A DNA stretch of 48,936 nucleotides, from the NCBI GenBank assembly GCA_007695295.1, contig REEB01000111.1, forward strand, positions 1 to 48,936, read 5' to 3'. Both the position numbers and the translations under genes were made by a program. Of the stretch, positions 6,724-14,349 are shown in pieces. Position 1 is the stretch's first letter, and each line of letters begins with the position of its first letter. The notes under the pieces are model-generated. The model made no database searches and had not been told where the DNA came from. It was given only the letters and a program-made list of their open reading frames with translations. Origin of the DNA: Puniceicoccaceae bacterium. GTDB lineage: Bacteria; Verrucomicrobiota; Verrucomicrobiia; Opitutales; Opitutaceae.

Positions 6724-9700
6724 TCAGGGAGACTCGGTGAGGGTGATCTCCAGGCGGAGGAAGACGGGGGAGCCGTCGGAGGGGAGCGGAAGGCGGACGG
6801 TTTCTCGGACGACGTCGGGACGGTCAGTCGGCTCGGGATCGCCCCAAGGTTGGATTTCGCCTGAGAAGGCGTTCCAGTCATCAAGATCGGTGGAGGCGCG
6901 GACATTGATCTCGATGTCGGTGGTGGAAGTATCCCGGAGGTAGCTGAATGTTAGGTACTGCTGACCGTTTTCCTCGGTGATGCTTGAAACCGGGCGGGCC
7001 TGGTGGGGCGCCTCGGTGGCGCTGAGGCCGAAGGCATGGCGCTCGAGGTTGGAAAGGCCCTGGCGGGTGGGGTCGGCGTGGGGGCCGCCGATGTCGGGGT
7101 CGGCCTGTTCCGTGGTCTCGAAGTGGGCGAGGGCCCAAGCGGCAAAGCTGCCCGCGGGCGGTCCTTCCGGCACGGTTTCGACCGGGATGATGAGCCGGGC
7201 GAAAGTGGTGTCGGTGGCGGTGTTCGCGCTCGGGGTGAGAATGTTCACGCCCACCACGGTGACGGCGTCGGGATTGCTGGCACCGTCGTGGCTGAGGGCG
7301 GCGCGGGCGGCGGCGGGGATGAGATCAAAGTCCAGCTCGAGCTGCTGCCACTGGCCGTTGGCGACGAGGGTTGCGCCCGGGATGACCGCGCTGGCCACAG
7401 TGCGGTTGCCGGCGCCCTGGCCGCCACCGCCGCCGTCGAAGAAGCGCAGCTGGATCTCGATGGAGGCGGGCACGGAGCGGGTGAAGCTACCCATGCCGGG
7501 CCGCGGATCGGCGATGGTACCGGTGTCGATGCGATACCAAAGGATGGCTCCGGGGATGACGCCTTCGTCGTCCCACTGGGTGAGCGATCCGAGCCGGGCG
7601 GATTCGGCTTCAGGCACTTGGGTCTCGAAATTCCAGTTGGTGGACTCAAAAGCGTTCTGGCGGCGGAAGACGCGGACCGCGTCGCCCGAGCCCCAAGGGG
7701 CATCGGTGAAGGTTGCGGTGGCGGTGCTGCCAATGGAGCCCTCGTCGCGCAGGAAGCCGCCGGTCCACTCATCGCGGGGCATCCAGCCATTATAGGCGGC
7801 CCCGGAGGCGAGGTTGTTGGGTCCGAAGGCGCCATAGCTCCAGGAAATGGTCGGATTGTCGCCGAGGAGAACGGCGTCGACGATGACCGGCTCGGCGGGA
7901 GTGGTTGCGGAAGCCTGGTTGGACCACGGGGAATGTCCGTGGGCATTGAAGGCCCGCACCCGGTAGGTGTAGTGCGTTTGTGGCGACACATCAGCATCGG
8001 CATAGCTGGTGGCGGATCCGGGCAGGGTGGCGAGAGTGGTGAAGCTGCCGGAGCCGGTTAGGCGCTCGAGGAGATAGCCGGAAACACCTCCGCCGGGGGA
8101 GGTCCAGGCAAGGTCGACTTGGTCGTGGGTGACGACGGTGGCGGTGAGGCCGGTGGGTGCGAGCGGGGGCACGGGATCGACATGCTCTTCGGAGTAGGGC
8201 GAGAGCACGGCTCCAGGCACGATTTCCGACGGCGCATCGCCGGACTCGCCGGGCTTAAGCCAGCCAACGGCGATGTTGTCCCCCCCCGTTCCCTCCTTGT
8301 GGAGGATGTTAATGTAATAGCGGCGGCCGGCTTCGAGCTGCACCGGTTGGGAGCGCTGCTCGGGGTATTTGGTCCACTGGCGGGAGTTGGTCCAGCCCGG
8401 CACATGGGCGATGCGGGTGGCATTGTCCGGCGAGGCATCCGGGGAGAGCCAGAGTTCGCTGTTGTCGTCGCTCGCGATCCAGAAGGTGTAGGAGCCCGAA
8501 ACTTCCGGAATAATGAATCCGTGGATACGGGTGCCGTAGTTATCGATCCAGTTCACCGGGCCTTCAAGGGAAGTGATTTCCTGGCTAATCTGAGGATTGT
8601 CCGGGAAGTTGGGGTGGTTGGTGAGATCGGCAACCGAGGTGCCGGGGATGCCAAGCCAGACCTCGCGGACAATGAAGCCCTCGGCGACGGCGCGGGAATG
8701 CACATGGAGGGTGAAGGACCGGGTCGGGGGAACGGCCTGGCCGTCATCGGCCATCACTTCGAAAGTGAAAAAGCCGCCGGTGAGCGGCGTGCCGCTGAGC
8801 CGGCTGGTCCGGCCGTCGGCATCGACGTCGAGCGAGAGCCCGGGCGGCAGCTCGCCGGAGATGACGCTCCAGTCGATGGTGCCCGCACCTTCCGCGACTT
8901 CGATCAGCGCTTGCCAGGGTTGAAAAATGGAAGCCGGCGGGAGGGCCTTGGTGAGGAAAAACGGCAAGTCGCCTTCGGGGTCGCGGCCGTCGAGTTGCAG
9001 AAGGTAGGCGATGAGAGCGTCGTAGTCCGAAGCATCCAGATCAAGGGCGACCCGGTGGGCGGCGGCGAGGGCGAGGTCCCCGGCGGTGGAGACGGTGATG
9101 TTGTCGACGCCGTACAGCCCGGAGCCAGAAGTCCGGGTGACGGCAATGGTGTTGGCTTCGCCGGCGGCGAGCGGAATATTTTCAAAGCGGGCGCGACGCC
9201 ATTCGTAGTGGGTTTGTTGCGATGGATAGTCGAACGTTTGCTCGTGCCCGCCGTTCACGACGATGCGCATCGTGCCGGCGTTTTGGGCGATGAAACGGAC
9301 CTCGACGGCACCGGTTCCTCCCTCTCCGCCGTCGACGCCGGTGAAGGTGAGGTTGCCGACGGCGAAAGATCCCTGGGCGCCACCGCCGCCAATAATATCA
9401 GGCTGGGGCGGCACGAGTACACCAGGCAAAGCTTCGGCTTCGTAGGTGCGGCCTCCGGCGACGACAAAAACATCGTCGATCGTCGGGGCGGAGCCGTCGT
9501 GGAAATAAGGCGGCGTATCCCAGATGCCGAGCAGGGTGGGGGTGGCGAGGCCTTCGAGCGTCTCGCCGAGGCGATGGCCGGAGCCGGTGCGCAGGGTGCC
9601 GACATTGTGAAGGGTGGCGGGGCCGAGGGTGCTGTCGGTGTGGTCGGTGTTGGGATTGTGGCAGGAGATGCAGTTGAGCTGCTGGAAAATCTGGGCGCCG

Positions 9701-12700
9701 AAGAGTGCTTCGGCTGTCATGGCACCGTCGCTGGTGCGGTAGGGACTGCGCGGGAGGAACGATTCGTCGAGCGAGATGACGTAGGCGGCGAGGTTGTCGA
9801 GTTCCTCGCTGCGGCCGGCGTTGGGGGCGCCGAGCGGGTGGTGGGGCGTCTGGCCTTCGGGGAGAAAACCGGTGCCGCCGAACTCGTTCACGATGTCGAG
9901 GATGAAGTCCTGGATTTCATCGAAGTTGCCGCTCCAATGGACATTGCCGTGGGCAATGCCGCCGCGGCCGCGCAGGTCGATGGTATTGCGCAGGCCTTCA
10001 CCGCGCTGGGTGAAGTCCCAGGTGCGGCCGTCGTGTGATCCATCGATGTGGCACGTGGCACAGGAGATATAGCCTTCCAGGCTCATGGCGTTGATGCCTT
10101 CGGCGTTGTCCCCGGCGAAGTAGAAGATCTGCTTTCCATCCAGCACCTCGGGGCTGAGTTTTTCGTGGGTGGAGGTGATGATGGTCTCCGGGTCGAGTCC
10201 GAGGCTGCCGGTGGCGAGAAACGCGCCCACCGGATGCGCGGTGAGATCGCGGCTCATGAAATTCTGCACCCAGAGGGTTTCGGTGACCGGATCGATAAGC
10301 AGGCCCTGGGGGGCGTTGCCGACGGGCAGGTTCCAGACGCTGGAGCGGCCGCCTTCGCCGGAGCGGAGGACGAGATCGTCGAAGGTGCGGACGGTATTGT
10401 TGCCCTGAAGGGGAACGAAAACGTAGTCTCCGCGGGGCGAGAAAACCAGGGCCGAGGGGGAGTCGCTGTTGTCGATGTCAATGCGGGCGCGGGCGGTGCC
10501 ATAAAGGTGACGACCGGGTTCGACCGGTCCACCGGGAGCGGTAAGATCGAAGCGGCCGAGGAGGGAGCGGGTGCTTTGATCGTGGCGCAGCGGGGTGTTG
10601 AATTCGGTCTCCTGCTGGAAAAAGAGCCCGCGGGTGTCGTCCATCTTGATGGCGGAGTACCAGAGCCAGTCTCCGTGCGGACTGAGGGCGAGGCTGGAGA
10701 CGTAGTTGGGGATGCCGGGCCCGTCGTCGCCGCTTTGTTCGACGCCTTCCTCCCGGCCGCGGTCGCGCCAGAGTTCGAGGGTGCGGGTCAGGTCCATGGA
10801 TACGGCGTCGACCTCCCAGATCTCACCGAAGTGTTTGCCGGACAAAAAGCGTCCGACATAGACACGGTCGCCATCAGCGGTCACGGCGATCGGTCGCGCG
10901 GTGGGGCCGAGTTCGGTGCGGCCGGTCTCGGTGCGGGTGGCGGTGGCGAAGCGGAGCAGTTGGCCGTTGCGGCGTTCCGAGGATCCGCCGGCATAGAGGG
11001 AGACGAAGGCCGCCCCGCCATCGGGTGCGAGGGCCACGCCTTGCGGAGCGGAGCCGTAGCCGGTGGCGATGGATTCGAGGAGCTGGCCGTTGGCGTCGAG
11101 CACCACCACGAGGTCGGCGGCGGAGCAGGAGATCCAGACATGGCCCGTGGACGGCACCACCGCGACCGACCGCGGCTCGATCCGGCCGGCGAAGCCGAGC
11201 AAGGGATTGAGGAGCACTTCGAAATCAACCTCGCGGGTGTCGGCATCGACGCGGGTGACGGAGTCGTTGTCGCGGTTGACGACCCAGAGCTTGCGGCGTT
11301 CCGAATCGAGTGCGAGCGGTGCGGAGTGGGTCGGCCCGGGACCGGGCGGCGGCGGCAAGGCCACGGTTTGGGTATGGAAACCGAGGGTGGTCATGCTGAC
11401 ACCTTCGTCGGGGAGATTGCGGACCTCGACACGGACGGTGAAGCGGCCTTCGGCGTCGAAGGTATGGGTGGCCGTTGGCGAGGGGCTCCACTCGGTCTGG
11501 GGGCTGCCGTCGCCGAAATCGAAACGGTACTCCAGGGGGTGGCTTTCCGGATCGGAAGCATCGACCGTGAGGGTGATGGCTTCGCCCGGCTCCACCACGG
11601 CGGGATCGGGCTGGATGCTGTGCACGACCGGCGGGCCGATGATGCCGGTGACCTCCGATCCGGTTGAGAAAACAAAGGAGTAGCGCTCCATGGCATTGCC
11701 GACGACATCCTTGATGCCCTCGAGGATGACCTCGTAGGTGGTGTCGGGCTGGAGGTATTGTCGTGGTGTGATGGTGACAATGCCGTCGTAGGAAACGGAG
11801 GTCCAGCAGTCGATGGCCTCGCCGCCGATGGGGCGCACGATGACGGTGTCGCCATTGGCGACGGTGAAGGATTCGAGGGTTTCAGCGATGACAAGACTGA
11901 TGGGGGCGCCGAGGGGAAAGTTGGTCTGCCCGTCGACGGGGCGGTGGTAGCCGACATAGGGAGGGCGGGTGTCCGGCTCGGCCTGGTGGGCCCAGACGCC
12001 CATGCCATCGCGGCCCGAAAACGAATAGCTGCCGGTGAGCATGAGGTTGCCGATCGGAAGGGTGAATTGGCTGATGTCGAGCCGGCCGGGCACGCTGCCG
12101 GGGGGGCGGTTGTTGCCGACCTCGTCGAACTCCAGCACAATGGCATCCGCCTCGGTGTATCCACTTTCCGGATCCTGGGCGGCGATGAGGATCTCCATGT
12201 CGATTTTGTGGCGGCGGGTGAAGACGTATTGATCCTGCGTCTGCACGTAGGGCACATTGGTGCCGGCGTTGAGGGCCGGGGTGCCGGCAAGGTTGATGGT
12301 GGTGACGAGCCGGAGATTGGTTGGATCCTGGAAGTCGACCACATGCATGAGGTTGCGGTTGAGGTCGGGGCCGGAAAGGATGATGTAGTGCTCCCAGATG
12401 CCGGCGAGGTAGCCGCCGATGGGGCCGATGAGGCCGTCGAGGAGCCGCGGCGGCTGTCCGTCGAAGATCGGCCCGATGTCGTAGGCGAGCACGCCCTGGC
12501 TGGAGCCGTCCGAGGCCATCAGGAGCAGGTCGCCGACGAGCAGGGCGGTGCCGGCGACGCCGTGATCGGCGAGGGAGTTGAAGTCGGCGAGGTGTTCGTT
12601 GGCACGCCAGATGTGGCCCCGCCCGGAGCCGCCGCCGTACTGGACCCAGTTGAAGGGGAGTTTCCAGGGGTAGTAGAGATTGTGCGAACCTCCGCCGGGG

Positions 12701-13152
12701 GTGGGGGTGGTGTGCACGTAGTTGAACGGCATCTCCGAGCCCGAGTGGATGTTCTGCCCCGGGGCGACGGCGAGGATGTTCATGAAAACCCCGCCGGCCC
12801 AGCGGCCGACCTTGCGGTGCCCGTGGGTGCCGTGGTCGGTCCACATCGATCCGGTGGTGTTGACGATCTGCAGCGAGGCGGGGTTGGTCGGATCGGTGAA
12901 GCGCCAGGTGCGGCGTTGGTCGCCGAAGTTGTTCGTATAGATCCAGCCGTTGTGGTAGATGATGTTGGTGATTCGGCCGAGGCCCACTTGGCGGTAGAGA
13001 AGCTGTCCGGGGACAAACGTCTGGTCGTGGGGAAAGCCCGGCTGGACCTCCATGTTGGCACCGTAGATGGTGGTGTTGGCGGAGGCTGGCGCGACAAGAA
13101 GGGCCAGGCACGCGCAGGCAAACAGCAGCGGCAGGGTCGGAGAACGGGTCAT
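6724..13152 (-). CDS. Exported multidomain di-heme cytochrome / beta-propeller surface protein (2,142 aa)
   Basis: Residues 1-25 form a signal peptide ending ASA. Approximate layout: 26-390 propeller-like region; 394-500 SbsA-type Ig domain ending FVFSTGSE; 515-577 PKD domain (FDFGDGSPQTEW); 610-980 YncE/lactonase-like beta-propeller; 1010-1270 cytochrome region with CATCH at 1031-1035 and CISCH at 1161-1165; 1281-1354 carbohydrate-binding-like domain; 1408-1488 putative Ig domain; 1488-1650 PA14; 1660-1755 fibronectin III; 1755-1995 beta-rich region; 1997-2142 C-terminal module. In the cytochrome part, TPPYFHDGSAPTIDDVF is typical of di-heme MauG/cytochrome c peroxidase proteins. The protein probably handles electrons and binds carbohydrate at the cell surface; the reaction is unknown. 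It needs periplasmic cytochrome c maturation. The start has a C-rich leader without Shine-Dalgarno. It is divergent from the giant operon across 459 bp. Confidence 0.88.
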   Translation of the reverse strand: MTRSPTLPLLFACACLALLVAPASANTTIYGANMEVQPGFPHDQTFVPGQLLYRQVGLGRITNIIYHNGWIYTNNFGDQRRTWRFTDPTNPASLQIVNTTGSMWTDHGTHGHRKVGRWAGGVFMNILAVAPGQNIHSGSEMPFNYVHTTPTPGGGSHNLYYPWKLPFNWVQYGGGSGRGHIWRANEHLADFNSLADHGVAGTALLVGDLLLMASDGSSQGVLAYDIGPIFDGQPPRLLDGLIGPIGGYLAGIWEHYIILSGPDLNRNLMHVVDFQDPTNLRLVTTINLAGTPALNAGTNVPYVQTQDQYVFTRRHKIDMEILIAAQDPESGYTEADAIVLEFDEVGNNRPPGSVPGRLDISQFTLPIGNLMLTGSYSFSGRDGMGVWAHQAEPDTRPPYVGYHRPVDGQTNFPLGAPISLVIAETLESFTVANGDTVIVRPIGGEAIDCWTSVSYDGIVTITPRQYLQPDTTYEVILEGIKDVVGNAMERYSFVFSTGSEVTGIIGPPVVHSIQPDPAVVEPGEAITLTVDASDPESHPLEYRFDFGDGSPQTEWSPSPTATHTFDAEGRFTVRVEVRNLPDEGVSMTTLGFHTQTVALPPPPGPGPTHSAPLALDSERRKLWVVNRDNDSVTRVDADTREVDFEVLLNPLLGFAGRIEPRSVAVVPSTGHVWISCSAADLVVVLDANGQLLESIATGYGSAPQGVALAPDGGAAFVSLYAGGSSERRNGQLLRFATATRTETGRTELGPTARPIAVTADGDRVYVGRFLSGKHFGEIWEVDAVSMDLTRTLELWRDRGREEGVEQSGDDGPGIPNYVSSLALSPHGDWLWYSAIKMDDTRGLFFQQETEFNTPLRHDQSTRSLLGRFDLTAPGGPVEPGRHLYGTARARIDIDNSDSPSALVFSPRGDYVFVPLQGNNTVRTFDDLVLRSGEGGRSSVWNLPVGNAPQGLLIDPVTETLWVQNFMSRDLTAHPVGAFLATGSLGLDPETIITSTHEKLSPEVLDGKQIFYFAGDNAEGINAMSLEGYISCATCHIDGSHDGRTWDFTQRGEGLRNTIDLRGRGGIAHGNVHWSGNFDEIQDFILDIVNEFGGTGFLPEGQTPHHPLGAPNAGRSEELDNLAAYVISLDESFLPRSPYRTSDGAMTAEALFGAQIFQQLNCISCHNPNTDHTDSTLGPATLHNVGTLRTGSGHRLGETLEGLATPTLLGIWDTPPYFHDGSAPTIDDVFVVAGGRTYEAEALPGVLVPPQPDIIGGGGAQGSFAVGNLTFTGVDGGEGGTGAVEVRFIAQNAGTMRIVVNGGHEQTFDYPSQQTHYEWRRARFENIPLAAGEANTIAVTRTSGSGLYGVDNITVSTAGDLALAAAHRVALDLDASDYDALIAYLLQLDGRDPEGDLPFFLTKALPPASIFQPWQALIEVAEGAGTIDWSVISGELPPGLSLDVDADGRTSRLSGTPLTGGFFTFEVMADDGQAVPPTRSFTLHVHSRAVAEGFIVREVWLGIPGTSVADLTNHPNFPDNPQISQEITSLEGPVNWIDNYGTRIHGFIIPEVSGSYTFWIASDDNSELWLSPDASPDNATRIAHVPGWTNSRQWTKYPEQRSQPVQLEAGRRYYINILHKEGTGGDNIAVGWLKPGESGDAPSEIVPGAVLSPYSEEHVDPVPPLAPTGLTATVVTHDQVDLAWTSPGGGVSGYLLERLTGSGSFTTLATLPGSATSYADADVSPQTHYTYRVRAFNAHGHSPWSNQASATTPAEPVIVDAVLLGDNPTISWSYGAFGPNNLASGAAYNGWMPRDEWTGGFLRDEGSIGSTATATFTDAPWGSGDAVRVFRRQNAFESTNWNFETQVPEAESARLGSLTQWDDEGVIPGAILWYRIDTGTIADPRPGMGSFTRSVPASIEIQLRFFDGGGGGQGAGNRTVASAVIPGATLVANGQWQQLELDFDLIPAAARAALSHDGASNPDAVTVVGVNILTPSANTATDTTFARLIIPVETVPEGPPAGSFAAWALAHFETTEQADPDIGGPHADPTRQGLSNLERHAFGLSATEAPHQARPVSSITEENGQQYLTFSYLRDTSTTDIEINVRASTDLDDWNAFSGEIQPWGDPEPTDRPDVVRETVRLPLPSDGSPVFLRLEITLTESP

Positions 13153-13449
13153 GGTTGGGGGGTGGCGGAGGCTGCCCGGAAAAAACGGGGGATCGTATAG
13201 GTCGTGGCCACTCGGCTGAGCGACCGGCCCGCACGATCGGAAAGCCCACGCGAGGCGGGCGGAGGTGCGGCAACGAGGCAGTGAAGTAATTTCACGGGGG
13301 ATGCCTGAAGCCGCGGTTCCGTGGGAGTGCGGACAAGCTGCTTAGCGAAGCAGGACTCTAATCTTTCAGGCCAGAGCACGCTTGGTCCAGCGGGCAACAG
13401 CCCGGCGGCCGTATCAAAAGGTGATTTGTTCAAACAAGCGAAACGGATT

Positions 13450-13476
13450 GCCAGCGGCCGCATGGCGGCCGCTGGC
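13450..13476. repeat. Perfect 12-bp GC-rich inverted repeat with 3-nt loop
   Basis: GCCAGCGGCCGC (13450-13461) is followed by ATG and then its exact reverse complement (13465-13476). In RNA this would be a very stable hairpin. No T-run follows on either strand, so it is not a standard terminator. It lies 136 bp before the first gene of the giant operon and could be a 5'-leader structure or a protein-binding dyad. Confidence 0.75.
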
Positions 13477-13600
13477 GGCGGGTGTTGGAAGCGATGCCGG
13501 GCCGGCAGTGGCAATCGTGTTTTGGTGCCACTCCCGGATGGTCTCATGCGTCCCCCGGGAAGAAAGGCCGGAATTTTTCGAAACCCGCCCGCCTTTTCCG

Positions 13601-13608
13601 GGAAGGAG
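13601..13608 (+). promoter_or_regulatory. Strong Shine-Dalgarno sequence of the giant operon
   Basis: GGAAGGAG lies 3 nt before the GTG at 13612, closer than the usual 5-9 nt. A TAA at 13609-13611 in the same frame fixes the left limit of the first protein. It is one of the few strong ribosome-binding sites in the window; the two giant downstream genes have none. Confidence 0.6.
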
Positions 13609-13611
13609 TAA

Positions 13612-14349
13612 GTGCAGCCCATCCATCCTGACTCCTCCCTCACCAACGTGCTCGCCTTCGCTTTCCCCTTTCCGCGGGTTCACCGCGCAAACCCTGTCGG
13701 GGTGTGCGCGCGGCTCTGGATTCTTCATCTGGGTCTTCTCGGGCTGAGTTCGACCGCCCTGGCGGAGGGAGAGAATCTCCTTCTCAATGGGCAATTCACT
13801 CAAGGGCTGGACCACTGGGCCACGCATGGAGCGGTCTTGTCCATCAGTGATCAGGCCTTGCTCACCGATGCCGCAGCCACCCGGACCCTTCTCTTCCAAG
13901 GCGTTGAGGTGGGTGCGGGAGCCTTCACCTTCTCCTTCGACTTCCAGAACCTTTTATCTACGGCCGAGCCTTCCGGTCGGGCCAAGGATACGTTTTTTGC
14001 CTCTCTTTACTTCGCCCCCGAGGCGGCGGCTTTCGATCCGGTCGGGTTCACGGGTTTCGCCGGGTTTCTGGATCTGCTCGATCTGGATGCGGCCGGGCCG
14101 CGGGTGCTGCGGGGGGAAGTGGTCGCGAGTCCGGTGCTGGCTGGGTTCAGCCGGTATACGGTCGAGTTTGTTCTCCCCGAGGCCGCAACCGTCTTTGCGG
14201 TCTTCGACCTGGTGGACCTGAATGCTCTCCCGGATGACAGCCGGGTGCTGCTCGATTATGTGGTTCTCATTCCCGAGCCGGCCTTGGTCGGAGGATGGGT
14301 CGGGTTGATTGCTCTCGTTTGCCTCGGCTGGCGGCACATCAAATCATGA
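13612..14349 (+). CDS. PEP-CTERM sorting-domain protein (first gene of giant operon)
   Basis: The product has 245 residues from the GTG at 13612; a GTG at 13702 is an alternative start that would give a cleaner signal peptide ending TALAE. An in-frame stop directly before 13612 excludes a longer form. Residues 55-215 are a beta-rich domain opening NLLLNGQFTQGLDHWATHG, as in choice-of-anchor or carbohydrate-binding modules of exported proteins. The C-terminus is a textbook PEP-CTERM signal: PEP at 221-223, a hydrophobic stretch GGWVGLIALVCLGW and a short basic tail RHIKS. Such proteins are processed by an exosortase and delivered to the cell surface or extracellular matrix; no exosortase gene lies in this window. 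Its TGA overlaps the ATG of the next gene by 4 bp (ATGA), so translation is probably coupled. Confidence 0.85.
   Translation: MQPIHPDSSLTNVLAFAFPFPRVHRANPVGVCARLWILHLGLLGLSSTALAEGENLLLNGQFTQGLDHWATHGAVLSISDQALLTDAAATRTLLFQGVEVGAGAFTFSFDFQNLLSTAEPSGRAKDTFFASLYFAPEAAAFDPVGFTGFAGFLDLLDLDAAGPRVLRGEVVASPVLAGFSRYTVEFVLPEAATVFAVFDLVDLNALPDDSRVLLDYVVLIPEPALVGGWVGLIALVCLGWRHIKS

Larger units (their letters stand above)
13153..13611. other. Divergent intergenic region upstream of the giant operon
   Basis: This 459-bp region separates the cytochrome fusion gene (minus) from the three-gene giant operon (plus) and must hold both promoters. Visible structures are a hairpin at 13338-13353 (CTGCTT, AGCG, AAGCAG), a small repeat TTGTT-CA-AACAA at 13426-13437, the 12-bp perfect inverted repeat at 13450-13476 and a Shine-Dalgarno sequence at 13601-13608. 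No convincing sigma-70 pair was found. Open frames crossing it on both strands look non-coding. Confidence 0.6.

Noticed and set aside
8119-13200. Long open frames on the plus strand opposite the cytochrome fusion gene (for example 8119-10038, 10048-11667 and 11758-13200)
   Set aside because: They mirror the codon bias of the GC-rich minus-strand gene, give low-complexity Gly/Ala/Glu/Val proteins and lack recognisable domains, while the minus strand encodes clear motifs throughout.
13338-13400. tRNA-like fragment (stem CTGCTT/AAGCAG followed by GGACTCTAATC)
   Set aside because: No acceptor stem, D-loop or T-loop could be assembled around it, so it is not a tRNA gene and not a convincing attachment-site remnant.
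13321-13611. 97-codon frame (96 aa plus stop) ending at the start of the PEP-CTERM gene, a possible leader peptide
   Set aside because: It has no ribosome-binding site or recognisable feature, and part of it is the 12-bp inverted repeat; its stop is only useful as an upstream limit for the next protein.
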